NCBI RefSeq assembly: GCF_030253575.1
Contig: NC_080558.1
Coordinates: 20,962,611-21,026,610 of the forward strand
From: Rhododendron vialii
Taxonomy: Eukaryota > Streptophyta > Magnoliopsida > Ericales > Ericaceae
Reading direction: 5' to 3'
DNA length: 64,000 nucleotides
Part shown: piece by piece, positions 21,437 through 33,428 of the stretch
Layout: each line of letters opens with the position of its first letter
Numbering within the stretch: position 1 is the stretch's first letter
Made by a program: the position numbers and the translations under genes
Notes under the pieces: generated by a model
Databases searched by the model: none
Told to the model about the DNA's origin: nothing
Seen by the model: the letters and a program-made list of their open reading frames with translations, nothing else

Positions 21437-22300
21437 ATGGCCTCGAGGACTATTGTTGCTGATCTTGTTAAGGGGGAGAAACTGGATGGCAAAAACTATG
21501 ACATGTGGCACAAGAAAATCCAGTATCTCCTAAATGAGCAAGAAGTACTTGAAACCTTGACCAATACCATGACTATCCCCGAAGAGGGGACCACTGCCCA
21601 AGACCGCCGAAACATGGAACTTATCAAAATTGGGTCAAGAAAGACCGTTGTGTGCGCTTTACTATGTTAGCCAGCATGCACAATGATCTCATTGGCGAGT
21701 TTGAAAACTGCGCCACTGCCCAAGAAATGTGGAACCAGCTGAAAATTGCTTTGGGTGGCACAATGGCAACTAGGTTGTGCGCGTTAACATTGAAGTTCGA
21801 CAGTTATAAAATGAACCCCCAACATTCCATGCCTGAACATTTGAGAGTTATGTCCGCTATGATACGCGACCTTAGGACTGCTGGTAATGTTCTGACTGAT
21901 GAGCAACAGATTCTCGCTATGCATAGGTCTTTGCCTGATGAGACTTGGGACCATTTCAAGCTCATAATGACACACAATGAAATGGTTAAAACCTTTAATG
22001 ATTTGAAGTGTCATCTTGAGCTTGAAGCCGAGCGCCAAGATGCTAAGCGAGGCAATGCGGTTCTTGTGGTTGAACCAGGCCAGCGCAAGACAATTGGGTC
22101 TAAGCGCAAAAGGCAAGATGGCAAGGCTAAGCAAGGGCCAGCTAGAGATAATGCGCCAAAGGAACATGTTAAGCGTCGCAGAGGCAAGAGAGGAGGCAAG
22201 AAGGATAAATCTAAAGTGACTTGATACAACTGTCAGAAGATTGGACACTTCGCTCGTGATTGCACTGAGCCAAAAAAGGTACCATCTTACCCTATTTCTC
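21437..22300 (+). pseudogene. copia gag, broken
   Basis: Begins MASRTIVADL and contains the copia gag (UBN2-like) fold region, with MHNDLIGEFENC and EQQILAMHRSLP segments, then a basic Lys/Arg-rich linker. A frameshift near 21625-21640 separates the first 65 codons from the rest (frame ending 22224). A TGA at 22222-22224 replaces the first cysteine of the CCHC zinc knuckle; the remaining C..GHFARDC is readable downstream. Gag would assemble the particle and bind RNA; this copy cannot do so intact. Confidence 0.85.
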
Positions 22301-22912
22301 GCATAGATTGCTTAGTTTGCTCTCATGTATTGGTTGCTCATACTGATCCTAATTGGATTGTTGACACAGGAGCGAGAAAACATGTAGCACGAGATCGAGG
22401 AGGATTTATCGAGTATCGTCGGATTCCTGTTGGTAGCCAGAGTGTCTTTATGGGGAATAGTTCAGCCGAAGATGTGCTAGGTGTTGGCACTTATCAGCTA
22501 AAGTTGCAAAATGGTCGCACATTTATTCTCTATGACGTACTTTATGCGCCTAGAGTTCGACGTAACTTGATATCAGTTATAGCTTTAGTTGAGTTAGGAT
22601 TTTCCTTTAATTTCAGCAAAGATAGTTTTTCCATCTACTTAGGTAATAAGCCGTTTGGGCATGGATCTATTTCTGGTGGTTTCTATGTTTTGGATTTGGA
22701 TGGTTTGAATAATAATGCATTTATGGCTTTTCATGATGACGATGTTGTTTCTAGTTCTGTGAAATGGCATGCCAGGTTAGGCCATATTGGCCAAGATAGG
22801 ATGACTAGGTTAGCTAGAGAAAGCCTTTTAGGTCAACTCGCTAAAGTCAACCTACCAATATGTGAGTCTTGCATGGAAGGAAAAGCGATAAGAAAACCAT
22901 TTGGTAAAGCAA

Positions 22913-23846
22913 TGCGAGCTACAAGTCCATTAGAGCTAGTTCATTCAGACATTTGTGGACCCATGAATGTTAGGGCACGACATGGTGGTACCTACTTTAT
23001 CACATTTATAGATGATTATTCGCGATATGGATATGTCTATTTGATCTCTCATAAATCGGAAGCATTGGACTGCTTCATTTGATTTGTTAAAGAAGTTGAG
23101 AATCAAAAAGAAAGAACCCTAAAAGTTCTGAGGACAGATCGTGGATGCGAATACTTATCTGAGCAATTTAAAGGGCTCTGTGAAGATAAAGGTATCCAAA
23201 GACAATTAACAATTTCAGGTACTCCGCAACAAAATGGTGTTGCAGAGAGACGGAATCGTACACTGTTAGATATGGTTAGGTCGATGATGGCGCATGCTAA
23301 TCTTCCAATTAGTTTTTGGGGAGATGCTCTATTGAGTGCGGCCTACATCCTTAACCATGTGCCTAGTAAATCAATCTCTTCTACACCATATGAGTTATGG
23401 ACAGGCAGCAAGCCAGTTTTTGACCATTTGATACCCTAGGGGTTAATAGGTTATGTGCGCATTCCTTCACATCAACTTGGAAAATTAGATCCGAGAGGCA
23501 AAAATGGTATCTTTATATGGTATCATGAACACTCGAAAGGGTATGTTATGATATGCAAACAACCTGATGGTGGATTGACTGAAATTGAGTCCAGAGATGT
23601 GAATTTCATTGAACATGAGTTTCCAAGCAGAGGTGACGTTAGGGGAGATCTTAATCTTTATGAGATGTGTGAATCAGAGGAAGTAACACCTGTGCTCGGC
23701 GAGGGTGGGAGTTTAAATCCTCATCATATGGTCGCCGAGAACAGTGGGAGTAGCTTGCCTCTTAATGGGAGTACTCCACTAGAGACTATTGATTCTCAAG
23801 ATCATCCACCACGTAGGAGTCATCGTGAAAGAATTCCTTGTAGCAG
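22913..23846 (+). repeat. tandem duplication inside copia pol, unit 1
   Basis: Starts TGCGAGCTACAAGTCCA; the same sequence restarts at 23847. Its join to unit 2 falls within GAATTCCTTGTAGCAG, where unit 2 instead continues into the normal downstream sequence. The two units differ by about 4% by eye and by an 18-base indel (present in unit 1 near 23750). Confidence 0.9.
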
Positions 23847-24762
23847 TGCGAGCTACAAGTCCACTAGAGCTAGTTTATTCAGACATTTGTGGACCCATGA
23901 ATGTTAGGGCACGACATGGTGGTACCTACTTTATCACATTTATAGATGATTATTCGCGATATGGATATGTCTATTTGATCTATCATAAATCGGAAGCATT
24001 GGACTGCTTCATTCGATTTGTTAAAGAAGTTGAGAATCAAAGAGAAAGAACCCTAAAAGTTTTGAGGATAGATCGCGGACGCGAATACTTATCTAAGCAA
24101 TTTAAAGGGCTCTGTGAAGATAAAGGTATCCAAAGACAATTAACAATTTCAGGTACTCCGCAACAAAATGGTGTTGCAGAGAGACGGAATCGTACACTGT
24201 TAGATATGGTTAGGTCGATGATAGCGCATGCTAATCTTCCAATTAGTTTTTGGGGAGATGCTCTATTGAGTGCGGCCTACATCTTTAACCGTGTGCCAAG
24301 TAAATCAGTCTCTTCTACATCATATGAGTTATGGACAGGCAGGAAGCCAATTCTTGACCATTTAAGACCCTGGGGGTCAGCAGGCTATGTGCGCATTCCT
24401 TCATAGCAGCTTGGAAAATTAGATCCGAGAGGCAAAAAGGGTATCTTTATAAGGTATCCTGAACACTCGAAAGGGTATGTTATGATATGCAAACAACTTG
24501 ATGGTGGATTGACTGAAATTGAGTCCAGAGATGTGAATTTCATTGAACATGAGTTTCCAAGCAGAGGTGACATTAGGGGAGATCTTAATCTTTATGAGAT
24601 GTGTGAATCAGAGGAAGTTACACCTGTTCTCGGCAAGGGTGGGAGTTTAAATCCTCATCCTATGGTCGCCGAGAACAGTGGGAGTACTCCACTAGAGACT
24701 ATTGATTCTCAAGATCCTCCACTACATGGGAGTCAATGTGAAAGAATTCCTCGTCGTCGTTT
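23847..24762 (+). repeat. tandem duplication inside copia pol, unit 2
   Basis: Second copy of the integrase-bearing block. It keeps an arginine codon where unit 1 has TGA (23080) but has its own TAG at 24404. It runs on into the reverse transcriptase region. Confidence 0.9.
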
Positions 24763-24859
24763 TGAGATTGAAAGGGAATCTTTCATGTGTGCTCCTGAAG
24801 AGGAAGATGAGCCTAGTTCGTACAATGAGGCTTTGTCTTCACCTGCATGTAAGGAATGA

Positions 24860-25626
24860 CTAGCTAGTATAGAGGACGAGATTAGTTCTATGGGCAAAAA
24901 TCAGGTGTGGGAGTTGGTAGATCTTCCGCCTAGGCGCAAGACCATTGGTAATAAATGTGGGTCTTAAAGATTAAGCGCAAGGCAAATGGATCAATCGACA
25001 AGTATAAAGCCCATCTTGTGGCGAAGGGTTTTACCCAAAAAGCGGGTATAGACTATGATGAGACTTTCTCCCCGGTGGTGAGAATAGTCTTTGTTCGCCT
25101 CATTCTAGCTATTGTCGCATTCTTGGATTTGGAACTTTTTCAAATGGACATTAAAACTGCATTTCTCAATGGAGAACTAGATGAGGAGATCTATATGGAT
25201 CAACCGGTTGGCTTTAAAGTTGAGGGACGTGAGCGCAAAGTTTGCAAGTTGAAACGTTCCATTTATGGCCTGAAGCAGTCATCTAGACAATGGTATTTGA
25301 GATTCCATAGAGCCATTATTTCTAATGGGTTTATGATGATTGAAGAAGACCATTGTGTTTATGTGAAGGAGTCCATGAAAACTTTTCTTATCCTCTCTTT
25401 GTATGTTGACGATATTCTTTTAGCTGGGAATGATATGGAGATGATTGTCGCCACTAAAGAGTGGTTGTCTTCAAACTTTGAGATGAAGGACATGGGAGAG
25501 GCTGATTTTGTACTTGGAATTAAGATCACTAGAGATCGCTCAAAAAGGTTTCTTGGTTTGAGTCAGGAAACCTATATCAAAAAAGTTCTTGAGCGTTTTC
25601 GAATGCAAAATTCCAAAACCCATTGA
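24860..25626 (+). pseudogene. copia reverse transcriptase, broken
   Basis: The reverse transcriptase domain shows KARLVA-like (here KAHLVAKGFTQ), DYDETFSPVV, DIKTAFLNG, YGLKQSSRQW and the catalytic YVDD (LYVDDILLAGND). A frameshift near 24950 separates it from the upstream ISSMGKNQVWELV segment, and a one-base insertion near 25617 ends this frame in TGA at 25624-25626. The catalytic residues themselves are present. Confidence 0.9.
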
Positions 25627-26377
25627 CATTCCAATCGAGAAGGGACACACCTTGAGTCTTGCTTTATGCCCTCAATCTAATCAAGAAAAGGAGGCAATGG
25701 CTCGAGTCCCCTATGCAAGGGCGGTTGGGAGTCTGATGTATACTATGTTGTGTACTCAACCAGATATCTCTTTTGCAGTAGGGTTGGTCAGTTGGTTTCA
25801 GAGTAACCCTGGACTTGCTCACTGGAAGGCTGTGAAGAGAATACTTAGATACTTGCAAGGCACTGCAAATTACATGCTATGCTATCAAGGTGGAGACGGA
25901 TGCTTACGAGGATACAGTGATGCAGACTGGGGTAGTGACATAGATGAGCGCAAATCTACCTCAGGATATGCATTCTTGCTTGCAGGTGGAGCAATTTCCT
26001 GGTGCAGTAAGAAACAGACTTATATCGCATTGTCCACAATGGAATCTGAGTACATAGCCTGTTCTTCAGCTGTCCAAGAGGCTGTTTGGTTGCGGACATT
26101 CTTACAGTGCCTTGACACAAGGCCTAAGTCTAGTGGGCCTGTGACTCTATATTGTGATAGTACGGCGGCTCTTGCTTATACCAAGGATCCCAAATATCAT
26201 GGAAAATCCAAACACATTAATATTCGGTTTCACTACATTCGAGACATGGTTGCGCAAGGAGAGGTGGTCTTAAAGCATATATCCACGACCAATATGGTTG
26301 CTAATCCCTTGACTAAGCCTATAGAGAGGGATGTCTTTCAGAGCCATGTTAGTAGTTTGGGACTTCATAGGATTTGA
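25589..26377 (+). pseudogene. copia RNase H region, frame-shifted from RT
   Basis: Continues the RT connection and RNase H domain in the next frame: GSLMYTMLCTQPDI, SDADWGSD, STSGYAFLL, STMESEYIA, CDSTAAL and the C-terminal HINIRFHYIRD. Ends TGA at 26375-26377. It is intact within itself but reachable only across the frameshift near 25617. Confidence 0.9.
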
Positions 26378-27469
26378 GTTGTTTATGCTTTATTGAGACA
26401 CCTTTGGATATTTATTGTTTATGCACTGATTTTTATATTCGAGTTGATTGTGATAATAAAAATCATGTTGCATTTAAATTGTTATGCACTTACAATTGTG
26501 TGTCAAAAGGCATAGGGTTGACCATCTCACACGGTAACCTACCTTGGCGCTGATGGGCGAGCGAGATGAGACATAATTATACTCTTTATATGATGTTGTG
26601 TTTAGAGTATTGTCGCCTTGGTTGGACCAAGATGAGGTCACTCTTGACCGAACACAGAGTCTGTGTAGCCTTTGGTTGAGCAAGATGGAGACCTAGATAG
26701 GGCGCAGTGCATGCAACAAATTTGAGAGTCTCGAGTAAGGCGCCTTTAGTAGCGACTGTACTTATGTCTGTATGGTGTTTTTTGAGAGTGACACAATCTT
26801 TATGGATTACTCCATCGTAGCATGTGAATCATACCACATGTGCTGTTGTTGACCATACTTAGAGGAGTGATAGCATGGATCCCTTTCCTATCATTGTGTG
26901 AGCTCTAAGAGTCATTTATATGACCATACATTGCCCTTACTTGACTTGAGACTATGTCATGAAGTAGAGACTTTGTGTTGCTACTCTAGCTTGACTACCT
27001 AAGGCCACAAAATGTCAGGGTCCCATGGAGCATGACTGGGAAAGCAGCAAGGTTAACATGGAATGACATGAGGGCTCCAGGAAGACTTTCTGGTATCACA
27101 TTCGTTTATGCGGTTGGTTGTGCTTTGTGCTGGCACAAGTTGTTATACTTTTATATACAGCATATCAAAATGAAAAATAATTTTGAAATTGGGAGCACAC
27201 CAACGCAAGGGGGTTGAGCATTGCTCTGAGCTGGGACTCAAGAGGGATTGGAGATGCTTGATCCGATGTGGCTAGATTTGTCTAGGGAAATGACGAGATC
27301 TTGTGGAGTGATGTGCCATGTTAGTTTGATGGAAGCTTAATATGGTACTCGTATTTTGCTAGTTTCTTTCTCGTCGGTCGCACGCCTCATTTCCTGTATG
27401 AAAAGAGAATTGATAAGATTGACATGGATAAGATGTTTTCCTTAAAGCCCAATGTGTACGAGTGGGAGA
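26378..27469 (+). other. copia 3' untranslated region with polypurine tract
   Basis: About 1.1 kb without conserved protein between the pol stop and the 3' LTR. It ends with the purine run GAGTGGGAGA (27460-27469), the likely plus-strand primer. Confidence 0.65.
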
Positions 27470-27984
27470 TGTTAGACAAATGGGTCGGTTCGGACCGGAC
27501 CCAACCCACATGGGTCGTCCACATGGGTTATGTGATTGAGTTGGTTAGAAGGATGAGACAGACTCATAATCTCTATCTGTTAGGAGAGTTCAAAGATAAT
27601 AGATCACCTACATCTATTAGGAGACTGTGAACTCTTGGACTTTAATCTATAAATATAGTCCTGCAGATATTTGGAGAGATATACAATACGAAATAGTTAG
27701 AGTTCCATCTCTCCTTCTCCTCTAGAAAAATTCTCCTGTCAAATATCTTCTCTCTCTAGGGTTTCCATCTAAGAACCCTAGGATCTGCGGTGTGGATATC
27801 AAGAGCAGACTCTAGTAGTCTCCTCTACCTGGCGAGAATCGAAGACGGTGTACGTGTACGAGGTCGGTGCTTGTAGAGCAGGCCTTAGATCGTGAAAAGC
27901 TTGAAGCAATTCAATTCCGTTGCGCTTCAATCGTACATGTAAGTCTTATGTGATTTACGAGCTTTCGATCCTATAAAGTTAACA
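27470..27984 (+). repeat. copia 3' LTR
   Basis: 515-bp uninterrupted LTR, TGTTAG to TTAACA, followed by TSD ATAAT (27985-27989). It is the template that shows the 5' LTR was split by the gag-only element. Confidence 0.95.
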
Positions 27985-28275
27985 ATAATGACTTTTGATG
28001 GAACTGTAACTGATAAATTAAAAAAACAATGAATAAAGTACTCCAATGAAGGTTGCGTTTTGTCGCCAAATGTATTTTGAGTATAATTCTTTGCTCAGAA
28101 CTCCGATTGAGATAATTCAAATTGGGTTTAACAATAACATAAAGGGCTACAACTTTCATGTTTATCAAAATTGTTAATTTTAATATTTAAAGGTTCAAAA
28201 TGACATTCGAAATATATTTTAATGTTAACGCATATGTTATAGTATATTAAATATTTCAATTATATATTGAAAAGT

Positions 28276-28365
28276 GTGTGTGGTGCAATTGGTTGAAGAT
28301 TCTATGCAAAACTTAGGAGACTTGGGTTTAAAACCCAAAAGAAGTAATAAAGTGGGATTTTTTTT
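28276..28365 (+). mobile_element. tRNA-derived SINE remnant
   Basis: TGGTGCAATTGG fits the RNA polymerase III A box, and GGGTTTAAAACCC, 37 bases further on, fits a B box whose CG has decayed to TA. This A/B arrangement is the head of a tRNA-derived SINE. Ends and TSD are not resolved. Confidence 0.45.
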
Positions 28366-30786
28366 CCCATAGGAAGAAGCCACTTTTAACCTCTATTTTT
28401 TCAAAAACTGAGATTATTTCTCTCTAAACAACCACGGTTTTATAGTTTTATAATAAAACTATGATGTTAAGCTGTTAAAATGTCACATTTTTGTCATTTT
28501 TAATCATGATTTTTACCTTTTTAGTCACGGTTTTAAGGAATTTTAATCACGGTTCTATCTCGTGGTTAAAAGATAGGGATTTTTAGTTACACTTTGATAG
28601 ACTATGGTTTTGAATGTGAAATTAAAAGTGAAAGACTACACTAGATGACCGAGATCTTTATCTATTTTTATAGTAGTGAACGCTATACCTCTACACTGGA
28701 ATAATTGTCAATTCTCAACTCTAGAATGATTAGTGCATAGACTGTGTTTAGGCCATGGATACATGGATGGAGTTTTTAGTCTAAGAAGCATGGCAAGGAG
28801 GGCAAGGAAATTTTTCCGCAGCCTTCCTTTTCATCCATAAAACCCCCCACAAATTCATGATCGAAACACATCAAATGTGTTGACTTCCTTTTGCACTCTC
28901 CCAAATTTCCATACCCGACACTAAGTGAGAAGTAGGTTTTACCTCAAGATACCAATGTCTACCCATACTTAGTATCCAGTATCCAGTTGGAGGTAGTCTT
29001 GGATTGTTGGACTATGCTAAACCCCATCCTACATAGAGGTACTCCATTTGGAGAAATTGCATCCTCTTAAATTCAACAAAAGTAACTTGTAATTTCTTAA
29101 ATAATTCTTTAAAAAATACAGCGAAAAAGCCATTCATATCGACTTCCTTGCGTTATATTTGAAGGTTCTACTTTTTAACCTACCTCCACTTCTCTTGCTT
29201 ATTTCCCTAAGACCTTTAAAAAAAAAAAAAACACTTCCCAACAAAATCCATCATATCCAATAGGGTAATACTTAGAAAGTTAGAAACATTGTAGCCTGCC
29301 CCCCTAGGGTAAACATTTTGGACCTCTATCCCTTCTAAAGCTTCATACCCACTGTATCCTTTTAGTCATTGACTAATCTCCATTTTCTACGTGAGCAATT
29401 TGTTTATATCCGTTTTTGGCACCGAGCATCGGGATAGTATTGAAAGGCCATTTAATTAAATGTACAATTGAATTAGGCCATCACATGGACTATTATGGAT
29501 TGAAGATTCATGGGTTGTGATGATTAACAAGTCTTGGGCCCAATTACTAATTGATTCAAAAATAAGCTATAGCACAGGACTTATGGATTCACGTGTGTAT
29601 TAGCCCATGAATCATGGAGGTAGTTTGGATCATCGATAAAGGCCCACGAAAAGAGGGAAGTCGGATACAGCCCAAGTCGGTTATTTCCCTCCAAATGTTT
29701 CAAAGGCCATTTGACCAAATGAAATGGCCCTATGATACCCATTTACCACGAAAACGGGGGAGGGGAGATCCAAGGGAGGGATCTAGATAATGCATGATCT
29801 CGAGATTCAAGAAAACGGCCATTTAGTTGAAAGAACCCACAAGGGCATAATTGCAACCAAAGTAAAAGAAATGACTACTAAAAGGACAATCAAAAGGGTT
29901 TTTACTAGATGACCCCTTTTGATTTTCAGTTTGTATGCTCAGTCGGTGATGGGCCTTATCTGTTGAGATCTCGAAGTTTTGGAGTGGTTTGGCGCATCCA
30001 CCTCCCTCAGTTTGGGGTTTGTAGCTCTTTAGGCGGATTTTGAGTAATCAAAATTTATGAGTTTGGTTCAACAAAAAAAAAAAACCCTACCACACATTTG
30101 TGCTGAATCCTAACATCAATGTAGAGTTGAATACCTTGGTGTTTGGTCAAATTAGTATGGATTACGAGCTGGTATGTAGCTCGTATGTATCCAGGTATGA
30201 ATGTAAATTTAAATTACAGAAAACTAAGTACTTGGCTTTAGTTAGCAACTCTTTAATTGTCAGCTTAGCTTTGACAGTCATTCCACTGCCAACACAGAAT
30301 TGGCAAATATAACTTCATCTCCTTAGTACATTTTCATAGTATAACATCTCCTATCACATCTACGATTTTCAACTTAACAATAATAATAATTTTTAAAGGA
30401 AAAGTCCATCGACCATATATAATTATAACCCGAAAGATTTCTCCAAGATCCTCCAAAAAGTACGAACGTGTTCCAAAGGTTACAATAATGGCACTTCGGC
30501 CCAAATTCCCAAAGATTGTCAAAAGATGGAGAGTTTACAGTTACATGATTTTCAAAGTCAAAAGAGAACAAATTTAAAGTTATAGTTACATCTTTCCAAA
30601 ATATAAAGTGGATGCTAAAGTAATTCCTTGTATCTAGCTCTCAAAAGTGTGATGTCAACATGTATAGCAAGCACGCCATGTCACTGCCCCCTATGGTGTA
30701 CCTGAAAATGATGATAGGATAAACTACACTAGCCCAGTAGAGATATATGTGCTTAAGCTATATGTGAATGAGATGATTGATGCACC
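28366..30786. other. no gene recognised
   Basis: AT-rich, probably old repeat DNA. Words of the type TTAATCACGGTT recur around 28430-28620. Two phrases of the type AAAGGCCATTT(A/G)A are 250 bp apart (29450, 29702). Nothing further can be supported. Confidence 0.4.
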
Positions 30787-31119
30787 AAGAGGAATGGAAT
30801 ACAACCACAACATAATCAATACACAACGTAATCAAGGACGACTTTAAGCCCAAACCCACGCGATCCAAGGCTCAAATCACGTGTAGAAGACGGAGTGAAG
30901 GTTGAAAAGTATGAGTTTTAAGGTTGAAGGGTGAGTTTTAAGTTCAATGGAGAGAGAGAGAAAGAGGAATGGAATACAACCACAACATAATCAATACACA
31001 ACGTAATCAAGGATGACTTTAAGCCCAAACCCACGCAATCCAAGGCTCAAATCACGTGTAGAAGACGGAGTGAAGGTCGAAAGTATGAGTTTTGAGGTTG
31101 AAGGGTGAGTTTTAAGTTC

Positions 31120-31123
<4 letters not shown>
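30787..31123 (+). repeat. tandem duplication of about 175 bp
   Basis: Copy 1 is 30787-30961 and copy 2 begins at 30962 with the same AAGAGGAATGGAATAC. Both end at a GA run; the second expands into a long (GA)n. Copies differ at only a few positions. Confidence 0.9.

Positions 31124-31187
<64 letters not shown>
31124..31187. repeat. (GA)n microsatellite
   Basis: 64 bases of GA at the end of the second 175-bp copy, immediately before the hAT element. Confidence 0.97.
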
Positions 31188-31190
<3 letters not shown>

Positions 31191-31198
31191 GTTGGGTT

Positions 31199-31825
31199 CA
31201 GGCCCGGCCCTGAGTTTTACAGGGCCCTAGGTGATCAACCAATTTGGGGCCCTTCACATTTAGAGATGCTATATTTTCAAAAGATACAAATCATCGCAAT
31301 ATAAAACTTGCAAATACTTATATGTCGAGGTCACAAAAATTACTTAACATTACAACAACTAATGCCCATAGCCACACCTAGAATGAAAAGAGGATTCCGA
31401 GAGGCAAGAAAGCAATCCGACAAGGCGATAGCAAATCAAAATATCAAATTTAAGTGGTAGATTTATTCCTTGCCGCAAAAACCGGTTCGTGCATGTTGTA
31501 TCAAGTTTTTACCTCTCCAAGTGCTAAAAGTATTTTGGGGTTTGCTTTGATTTGGAATTTGAGGGTTAGGGCCACAACTCACCGGTAGGAGATGAAATTT
31601 TGGGGTGAGAGAAGTCGATTGGATTTGTTTTTGTGTAAAATTCTTTTCCTTTTTTCTTTTAAGAGTAAGAGTTCAGGAATTGGCCAAATTGGACTTACAA
31701 AGCATTTGGGCCTAAAGACTCCTAGTATACTATGTTAACTATATTAGTGAGAGGCCCTAATATTTGAGCTTTTTGGGGAGGCCCTAAGCCACTGCCTGGT
31801 GGGCCTAGGCCTAAGGTCGGCCCTG
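31199..31825. mobile_element. non-autonomous hAT element
   Basis: Ends CAGGCCCGGCCCTGAG and (reverse complement) CAGGGCCGACCTTAG, flanked by a perfect 8-bp TSD GTTGGGTT (31191-31198, 31826-31833). The 627-bp body has no transposase. Confidence 0.88.
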
Positions 31826-31833
31826 GTTGGGTT

Positions 31834-32714
31834 CTTCTATCCTGTCCAATTACACACCTCTATATATATTAGCACACACAAATTGTACTTGCACCCTTAT
31901 TGTAAATAGTTCCATCATATTAACCCCAAATTACATAACTATATCTCATTCCTCATTTTTCTCAATATCCAGGTATTTATAAAACATTAGTATTTATTGA
32001 AATTTAACACAGGTCTCTACATCCCCTCTCTCCCCACTGCAGCATTTTCTTTACCATCTGTACATGTTTAACGTCTATAAAATGCATTCCAGACAAATTA
32101 TTAAAACCCAAATGCGATCAATTATACTGAGCACGCACTTTCGTGCATAGCATGACACATGACACTATTATACATAAATGAAGCTTGGTGGATTAACATT
32201 GTGTTTCAACTGGTTTGTATTGGATCAAGAGAGACTATTATATACAGGATTCTTTAGAGTATACGCTATTAAGTACCAAACCGGAAGAAATTGGTCAAAT
32301 CTAATCAAACTGAAAATATAATATGGTTTGATTTGGTTTATAGAATGTCCAATATATAATGTTTGGTTTGAAAAAATGCTTAAACCGTACCAAATTAATC
32401 CGTCTACGCCCCTAGTTGGCAATATGATTTTGATTCATTGTTAATTAAAACCTCATATTTGTTTCGAGTATTTGGACTGATATTTAGAAGCTGAATTAAC
32501 CCTATAATTGTCAATAAAAAAAAGTAATGATTTTTGCAATCCATTTTTTTAAAAGTTCTATCTAAATTTGTCTGCTGGTATTGTTCTTGTGTGCTAGTTT
32601 TTTTTTGTGTCCGTAATTGGAAATACTAAAAGACGATTGTTGGAATGCATTTTTTTAAATATGAAGTGCAAAATCATTTCCAAAATAAACACCCCTCTAA
32701 TTACAGTCGTGCCA
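31834..32714. other. no gene recognised
   Basis: AT-rich intergenic sequence. Open frames on the minus strand (32225-32422, 32594-32800) have no recognisable content. Confidence 0.4.
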
Positions 32715-32978
32715 TGGATACACACACCATGTACATATCCCCACCTACATGCACTTCGGGATCTGTTTTGGTTCCTACAAAGATGATCCAAGTCGTTCAT
32801 TTTATTCGGAATATGTGGTTTAGGGTCTCCATATCAGCTCATTTGAATATCGGTAAGAGCGTTTACTAAACATTCAATTTTGTTTTAGAGTTTAGCTAGC
32901 TCAGGCCATCTTTGTGAGGCCCAAAACGAATCCCATAGACGTATGTACGCGGGATATGTACATGGTGTATGTACTCAT
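32715..32978. mobile_element. foldback MITE, relative of 4858-5206
   Basis: The left part carries ACACCATGTACATATCCC and AAGATGATCCAAG; the inverted right part carries the same words. The layout and several words match the element at 4858-5206, so they are two members of one family. Ends approximate. Confidence 0.6.
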
Positions 32979-33013
32979 TATTCTTTTCGAATTATTTACT
33001 TCCATTGATTTTA

Positions 33014-33240
33014 GGGCCTGTTTGGATGAGGGGAAAGAATTGGGAGTATTAGATAATAAGGGGAGATAAGATAGTATGAGGTATTTAGTTAATAAGGGAT
33101 GACCCACATTGATGTGATGTTTATAGAGGGGGAATTAAATAGTAGGTTGTTTGGATGAGGTATTAGAGAGAGGGGATTAAATAATACTTTGTTTGGATGA
33201 AGGATTAATAGGGGGTATAAGAAAAGGTGAATGATATACA
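33014..33240. mobile_element. left end of a TTA-type MITE
   Basis: Begins GGGCCTGTTTGGATG after TTA and shares words (GATAAGATAGTA, GGGGGAATTAAATA) with the complete element at 43590-44002. The matching right end was not found, so it is truncated or rearranged by the hairpin array that follows. Confidence 0.5.
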
Positions 33241-33428
33241 AAGCTGTCAAATAACCATTTTGCCCTTGTGTAGTCCCTAAATTAATTATGTATTACGTTT
33301 TATAAGGATTGCAAATTTAATTATTTTTTCACAATTTAAGCCGTAATATTTATTTCTACTAACAAATTAACGAATTTAGTATTACTATTAAACAATTTTT
33401 TTTTTACTAAATTTGGTTTTTGAAAAAA

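Larger units (their letters stand above)
22330..24859 (+). pseudogene. copia protease and integrase region, broken and duplicated
   Basis: The aspartic protease motif WIVDTGA appears near 22354, followed by the pre-integrase zinc-binding segment (HARLGH..C..C) and the integrase core (HSDICGPM, FIDDYSRYGYVYL, GTPQQNGVAERRNR). A block of about 930 bp from inside the pre-integrase/integrase boundary through the integrase C-terminus is present twice in tandem (22913-23846 and 23847-24762). Breaks: TGA 23080-23082 and TAG 23437-23439 in the first copy, TAG 24404-24406 in the second, TGA 24857-24859 after it. No intact integrase can be read. Confidence 0.85.
7467..27984 (+). mobile_element. Ty1/copia LTR retrotransposon, defective, with nested insertions
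   Basis: The outermost element of the nest. TSD ATAAT is present at 7462-7466 and 27985-27989. The LTRs begin TGTTAGACAAATGG and end AGTTAACA. The 5' LTR is split by the gag-only element at 7602-19811 and resumes at 19817, ending at 20197. A primer binding site complementary to initiator Met tRNA follows at 20199. Gag-pol occupies 21437-26377 in the order gag, protease, integrase, reverse transcriptase, RNase H that defines copia. A purine tract (about 27460-27469) precedes the 3' LTR. Without insertions the element would be about 8.3 kb, lengthened by an internal pol duplication. The two LTRs differ at about 25 sites by eye (roughly 5%), so insertion is not recent. Confidence 0.93.
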
